A DNA stretch of 64,000 nucleotides from Acidobacteriota bacterium (GTDB taxonomy: Bacteria > Acidobacteriota > Thermoanaerobaculia > Thermoanaerobaculales > Thermoanaerobaculaceae): NCBI GenBank assembly GCA_016213675.1, contig JACQZW010000064.1, positions 23,721-87,720 on the forward strand. The letters are read 5' to 3'. How positions within the stretch are numbered: the stretch's first letter is position 1; every line of letters starts with the position of its first letter. The translations under genes were made by a program, and so were the position numbers. Below the pieces are notes generated by a model. It saw only the letters and a program-made list of their open reading frames with translations. It had not been told where the DNA came from and searched no databases. Shown here in pieces: positions 60,220-64,000 of this stretch.

Positions 60220-61293
60220 ATGAGCAACGGCAGGCACGGACCGGCGCGATGGGGTTGGTGGCTGGGGCTGGCGCTCGGCTGGGCCTGCCATGGCGACGAC
60301 GGAACCGGGGACGCCGGCAGCCGGGACGCCGACGCGATGGACGGGGACGCCGTTGCGGAAGATGCGGCCGAGGAGGAAGCGTCGGAGGCAGGGGACGTCG
60401 TCGACGACCCGGACGACGGCGGCAGCGACGACGGGGACGAGCCGACGCACTGCACCCCGCCCGCGACGCCCTGCACGACCGACTCGACGACGTGCCAGGG
60501 ACCGGCCTGCCATTCACCTCCGTTCGCCACCTCCTGCGTCGGCGGCTCCGTGACGGACGGTGCGGGAGCGCCGCTGGCCTACCAGGGCGTCGCCCTGTGC
60601 GCCGGCAGCCGCTGCTTCTTCGGCTGCAGCGACGAGGACGGCTGGTTCGCCGTCCACCTCCCGGAAGGCTCCTCCGTGGACCAGCTCGCCGTGTACTTCC
60701 CCTCCGGCGGCAGGCGCCACTCCCCCTTCTGCCGCCTCCAGGACCTGTGCGACGACGCCATCCACGTCTGCACCGAGTTCAAGCTCTACACCGCACCGAC
60801 CGGAGGGAGCGACGTCGGCTACGGCGAGCTGGCGGCGGACGTGCGCGTGGAAGCCGAGGACGGCGCCGCGCTCGTCTTCCGCGCGGGCTCGGAAGTGCTG
60901 CTGCCGATCGAGGCCCTCACCACCACCGTCGCCTTGACCCGCTTCCCGCTCGAGGAGCACGTGCCGTGCTTCATCGACCCCGCGAACCTCCCCCTCGCGC
61001 TCTACGCCGTGACGCCGATGGACACCCTGTTCATCGAACCCGGGACGATGGTGACGCCGGTCCTGCGCTCGACCGATCTCGATCTGCCCAACGAGACGGG
61101 GCTGGCCGCGGGCACGGTGGTCGACGTCTACGTCATCGGCGGCTCGCACCCGCAGGACGCCGGCCTGCTCGAGGGAGAGTGGCGCGCGCTGACCACGGCG
61201 ACCGTCACCGCCGACGGCACCCGCATCCGCACCGCTCCCGGCGAAGGCCTGGGCTACCTCACCTGGTTCGGCATCTACCCAACGACGCCGTAA
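60220..61293 (+). CDS. Putative secreted lipoprotein
   Basis: A 357-residue protein; ATG 60220 is chosen because GAGGTGA lies five bases upstream. The signal peptide (WGWWLGLALGWACHGD) has a lipobox Cys. An Asp/Glu/Ala spacer follows, then a Cys-rich segment (CTPPATPCTTDSTTCQGPAC) and a beta-rich domain starting SCVGGSVTDGAGAPLAYQGV that resembles a carboxypeptidase-regulatory (transthyretin-like) fold. The remaining 200 residues are strand-rich (LPIEALTTTVALTRFPLEEH). No catalytic motif seen. Confidence 0.7.
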   Translation: MSNGRHGPARWGWWLGLALGWACHGDDGTGDAGSRDADAMDGDAVAEDAAEEEASEAGDVVDDPDDGGSDDGDEPTHCTPPATPCTTDSTTCQGPACHSPPFATSCVGGSVTDGAGAPLAYQGVALCAGSRCFFGCSDEDGWFAVHLPEGSSVDQLAVYFPSGGRRHSPFCRLQDLCDDAIHVCTEFKLYTAPTGGSDVGYGELAADVRVEAEDGAALVFRAGSEVLLPIEALTTTVALTRFPLEEHVPCFIDPANLPLALYAVTPMDTLFIEPGTMVTPVLRSTDLDLPNETGLAAGTVVDVYVIGGSHPQDAGLLEGEWRALTTATVTADGTRIRTAPGEGLGYLTWFGIYPTTP

Positions 61294-61343
61294 GCACCGT
61301 CTCTCCCCGCACTTCCCGCACTCCCCGCACTCCCCGCACTCCC

Positions 61344-61655
61344 CTAGTGGTAGCTCCCCTCGGCCTCGCCGGGCGTGAGCTGCCCGATCTCGCCGTGCAT
61401 CTTTTCCCAGCGGTCGAGCTGCTGGGTCAGGATGCGGAGGAAGCGCTTGACGTGGCGCGGGGAGGTGATGACGCGGGCACGCACGGAGGCCAGCGGCTGA
61501 TGGGGATGGATGTGGCAGAAGTCGAGCGTGAACTCGGAGTCGTTGGAGTGGATGAGGACCATGTTGGCGTACACGCCGTGGGCGATGGGCTCGTCGAGCT
61601 TGATCTGGAGCTTGGTCGGCTGCGCGGGCGGGACGGGCTGCTGCGGATCGGCCAT
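61344..61655 (-). CDS. DUF3467 domain protein
   Basis: A 103-residue protein. The whole length is DUF3467: LQIKLDEPIAHGVYANMVLI, HSNDSEFTLDFCHIHPHQPL, VRARVITSPRHVKRFLRILT. Members are short, cytoplasmic and widespread, with no known role. It follows the MXAN_5187-type gene by 44 bp and shares its direction, a pairing I recall from Myxococcota. Confidence 0.85.
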   Translation of the reverse strand: MADPQQPVPPAQPTKLQIKLDEPIAHGVYANMVLIHSNDSEFTLDFCHIHPHQPLASVRARVITSPRHVKRFLRILTQQLDRWEKMHGEIGQLTPGEAEGSYH

Positions 61656-61699
61656 GGTTTGGCTCCTTCCTTGCGGGCCCCGGCGACGTGCCGGCGGGC

Positions 61700-63742
61700 T
61701 CAGACGATGGGCGTGGCCTTGAGCGCGGCCTTTCCGGCCTTGACGTACACCGAGAACTGCACGTCCTTGCACTTCTGCTTCTGAAGGATGGCGCTGCGGC
61801 TCTTGTCGACCGAGGCCTTGAACTTGTCGAACGTCAGGCCCTCGACCGATTCGCCGCACTGGACCTTGGTCGAACGGAAGTCGTTGAACAGCTTGCGCAG
61901 GTCGGACTCGCGCTTCTCGCTCGGGTCCACTTTCCCCTGCGCCGCCTCGAGCAGGTCGCCCGGGATCGGGACCACCCGCGTCGGCTCGTCGTAGCCCTCC
62001 GGCGCGGCCTCCTCCAAGGCGTCCATGTCCAGGGGCTGCGGCTCGGCCATGTCGAGCGGCGCGGCCGCGGCCGCGGCGGCGCGCGACAGCGCCGCCGACA
62101 TCGGCGGCGTGGGTGCCGGCGGGGGGAGACGGCCGGGCAGCGGGCTCGCGGCCAGCGGCGCGGCGGGAAGCGGCGAGGGGGACGGCGAGAGCTGGCGCAT
62201 CAGTACCGCGGGCGGAGGCACGGACGTCGAGGACGGGAGCGCGAAGGGCGGTGGCGGCGGCGCGACCGGAATCGCGGGCGGCGCGCCGGCACCCAGGATG
62301 CCGAGGTCGACGCGCGACGGGGCCGCGACCGGCTCCGCCGCCTTGCGCGCGTCCTCCTCGTCGTCGAATCCGGCGATCGGCTGCCCGCCGAGATTCAGTC
62401 CGCCGGCGGTGGGGCCGAGAATCTGCGCGACCTCGGGCCCGGACGCACGTGCCGCCCCGGCGACCGCCTTGACCGTCTTGTCCATGGCCGCGTTGACGTC
62501 CAGCGCGATCTGGCGGTACTTGCCGCGGAACTGGTACGCGTTGAAACGGTCGTTCTCCTTCCCCTTCAGGATCGCCGCCTGCTTGCGGAAGTACATCAAC
62601 GGACGGTCGCGCTCCAGGAAGATCCAGAGCATCGCCAGCACGAAGGCGCCCAGGCAAATCGCGACGATCCCGCCGACCGGCACCTTGGACAGCCCCTGCT
62701 TGGACGCGGACTTCAAGACGGCCCACGGACTGGCCACCGCGACGACCGGCCGCAGGACCATGTAGCCCGCACCACCCCGCACCGCCTCGCCCCGGATCGG
62801 CGCGAACACCCCGCGGAAACCCTGCCCGACGGCAACGATGGGCCGCGCCTTGTCCTTCGCGTACGCCATCCAGTCCTTCGCTTCCCGCGAGACCGTCTTC
62901 ACGACCTCCAACGGGTCCACCTCGGCCACCGGAGCCTTGGCGTCGGCGGTCTGGGTCGAGGTGACGCGGACCGACTTGGCCACGACCTTGCCCGCCGCGA
63001 AGAAGAAGAGCTGCGCGTTCAGACGACTGCCCTCGCGGATCTCCTCGGCAAACTCGTTGTCGATCTCGCGGCCCAGGATGATCGCACCCAGGTACTTGCC
63101 CTGGTGCACCACCGGACGACCCGCGATCTGGTACAGGTACGGCTTGCCCTTGATGCGCACCAGCCAGATGTCGTCACGCTCGAACCCGCGCAACACCGCG
63201 CGGATCGACGGAAACCCGTACAACCCGAACTCCGTCCCCCCGGCCTCGGGCGGCGGGAACGAGCCCTGTCCGCCGACGACCTCGCCCCGCCGGTTGAGCG
63301 CCAGCAGGAACGGCTGCCGCAGCTCCTCGACCTTGGTCTTCAGCAGATCCCCCAGTACGCCCTTGACCACCCCGATCTGCCGCCGGATCTGCTCCTCGTT
63401 CATCGGAACGGCCGCGCCCGCGGGAGCCGCCGACGCCGGCCCGCCCGGCGCAGCCGCGGCCGCCGCGGGCGCCGCCTCGGGGGGCGCCAGGACGGAAAGC
63501 GTCGCCAGCGGAGCCATCGCCTCGCGCAACGGCTCGCTCGCCGTGATCTCCGAAAGCCGATCCAGATGCTCCCGCGCCTGCAGCTTCAGGCTCGACTGCA
63601 CCTGTGCGAAATCCCCCTGCACCAGGTCGTCGACATTCTGCCGCAGTCCGGCGTTCATCGAGTCCTGCAGCAGATACATCACCGCGAGGACCAGACCGAC
63701 CGCGGCCGCCAGGAGGAAGAACCAGAATCGCGTGACGAACAT
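61700..63742 (-). CDS. MXAN_5187-type membrane protein with sensor-like extracytoplasmic domain
   Basis: A 680-residue protein. Transmembrane helices lie near residues 5-25 and 345-370 (VPVGGIVAICLGAFVLAMLW). The 300 residues between them resemble a Cache-type sensor (FGLYGFPSIRAVLRGFERDD, PYLYQIAGRPVVHQGKYLGA). The cytoplasmic part has a HAMP-like helix, a long Pro/Ala linker, and a conserved C-terminal domain (RESDLRKLFNDFRSTKVQCG, KCKDVQFSVYVKAGKAALKA) that I know as the MXAN_5187 C-terminal domain. It may sense an extracellular signal, but no kinase or methyl-accepting domain is present. Confidence 0.78.
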   Translation of the reverse strand: MFVTRFWFFLLAAAVGLVLAVMYLLQDSMNAGLRQNVDDLVQGDFAQVQSSLKLQAREHLDRLSEITASEPLREAMAPLATLSVLAPPEAAPAAAAAAPGGPASAAPAGAAVPMNEEQIRRQIGVVKGVLGDLLKTKVEELRQPFLLALNRRGEVVGGQGSFPPPEAGGTEFGLYGFPSIRAVLRGFERDDIWLVRIKGKPYLYQIAGRPVVHQGKYLGAIILGREIDNEFAEEIREGSRLNAQLFFFAAGKVVAKSVRVTSTQTADAKAPVAEVDPLEVVKTVSREAKDWMAYAKDKARPIVAVGQGFRGVFAPIRGEAVRGGAGYMVLRPVVAVASPWAVLKSASKQGLSKVPVGGIVAICLGAFVLAMLWIFLERDRPLMYFRKQAAILKGKENDRFNAYQFRGKYRQIALDVNAAMDKTVKAVAGAARASGPEVAQILGPTAGGLNLGGQPIAGFDDEEDARKAAEPVAAPSRVDLGILGAGAPPAIPVAPPPPPFALPSSTSVPPPAVLMRQLSPSPSPLPAAPLAASPLPGRLPPPAPTPPMSAALSRAAAAAAAPLDMAEPQPLDMDALEEAAPEGYDEPTRVVPIPGDLLEAAQGKVDPSEKRESDLRKLFNDFRSTKVQCGESVEGLTFDKFKASVDKSRSAILQKQKCKDVQFSVYVKAGKAALKATPIV

Positions 63743-63757
63743 CGAGGCTTGCTCCTC

Positions 63758-64000
63758 CTACCTCGGCCCCGGCGCCGCGGGCGGCGCAGCGGGCGCCGCA
63801 GGCGCGGGCGGCTGGGGGAAGCTCGCCGGACACTCGACCTTCTCGCTCGTCCCCTGCGCGCCGAGCCGCACGACCACCTGGAACGCCGGCGGGGGCGCGG
63901 GCGGAGGCGGCGGAGGCGCGGCGGCCGGCGCCTCTTCTCCGGGCCGATGCCGCGACTCGGGCGGCTCGGCCGGCGGCGCGGCCGGCGGGGGCGCCGGTGC
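63758..64000 (-). CDS. C-terminus of a Pro/Ala-rich protein (truncated by window edge)
   Basis: The last 80 codons of a protein entering from the right edge. It has long Pro/Ala runs around one short structured segment (FQVVVRLGAQGTSEKVECPA) and ends AAPGPR. The stop is 15 bp before the start of the MXAN_5187-type gene, so they are probably co-transcribed. No family can be assigned from this fragment. Confidence 0.6.
   Translation of the reverse strand, partial: APAPPPAAPPAEPPESRHRPGEEAPAAAPPPPPPAPPPAFQVVVRLGAQGTSEKVECPASFPQPPAPAAPAAPPAAPGPR

Overview
The window is about 70% G+C and has two parts with different gene content. From about 27.1 kb rightwards it looks like the chromosome of a member of the Myxococcota or a related deltaproteobacterial lineage. 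The signs are a MYXO-CTERM-type C-terminus, many secreted Cys-rich lipoproteins with Asp/Ala-rich spacers, FG-GAP and DUF4215-like repeats, a MXAN_5187-type membrane protein, and short dispersed intergenic repeats. This assignment is inferred from protein style, not from a marker gene.

Positions 1-27057 look like an integrated mobile element running off the left edge. A tyrosine recombinase ends 10 bp from the 3' end of a tRNA-Leu(CAG) gene. Next to it are a helix-turn-helix excisionase-like ORF, a resolvase-type HTH protein and a ParB-like protein. Further left are a RadC-like protein, a sigma-region-4-like protein, a RecB/Cas4-type nuclease with a co-transcribed partner, a DnaJ-type zinc-finger protein, a RepB-like primase with a CHC2 zinc motif, and an MT-A70 adenine methyltransferase. 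No conjugation or virion genes are visible. The cargo at 1-12.5 kb is rich in likely defence genes: drmD and the start of drmMI of a class 1 DISARM system, a membrane-tethered TIR protein with an unknown partner, an abortive-infection-like protein, and a YaaC-like protein. It also carries an odd set of exported proteins: a lipoprotein and two tandem paralogues sharing a GYF_2-like N-terminus.

The chromosomal part starts with the tRNA and pssA, then a lipoprotein, glmM, a Pro-rich anchored protein, an acyl-CoA dehydrogenase and a retroviral-type aspartic protease. A 23/24-bp tandem repeat follows, then an FG-GAP lipoprotein and a TIGR03790/MYXO-CTERM protein.

A long minus-strand run (49.9 to 39.2 kb) encodes an isochorismatase-like hydrolase, the three subunits of a xanthine-dehydrogenase-type enzyme, a FdrA-DUF1116 fusion, a cyclase-family hydrolase, a Crp/Fnr regulator, a two-cluster ferredoxin-like protein and a YgbA-type protein. 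The first six suggest catabolism of a purine or other N-heterocycle. The last three, with an FNR-type palindrome between them, suggest a nitric-oxide or low-oxygen response.

The right end holds a type III PLP decarboxylase, a PilZ-like protein, a C25 (gingipain-like) peptidase homologue, several lipoproteins, an ADP-forming acyl-CoA synthetase, a DUF3467 protein, a MXAN_5187-type protein and the end of a Pro-rich protein.
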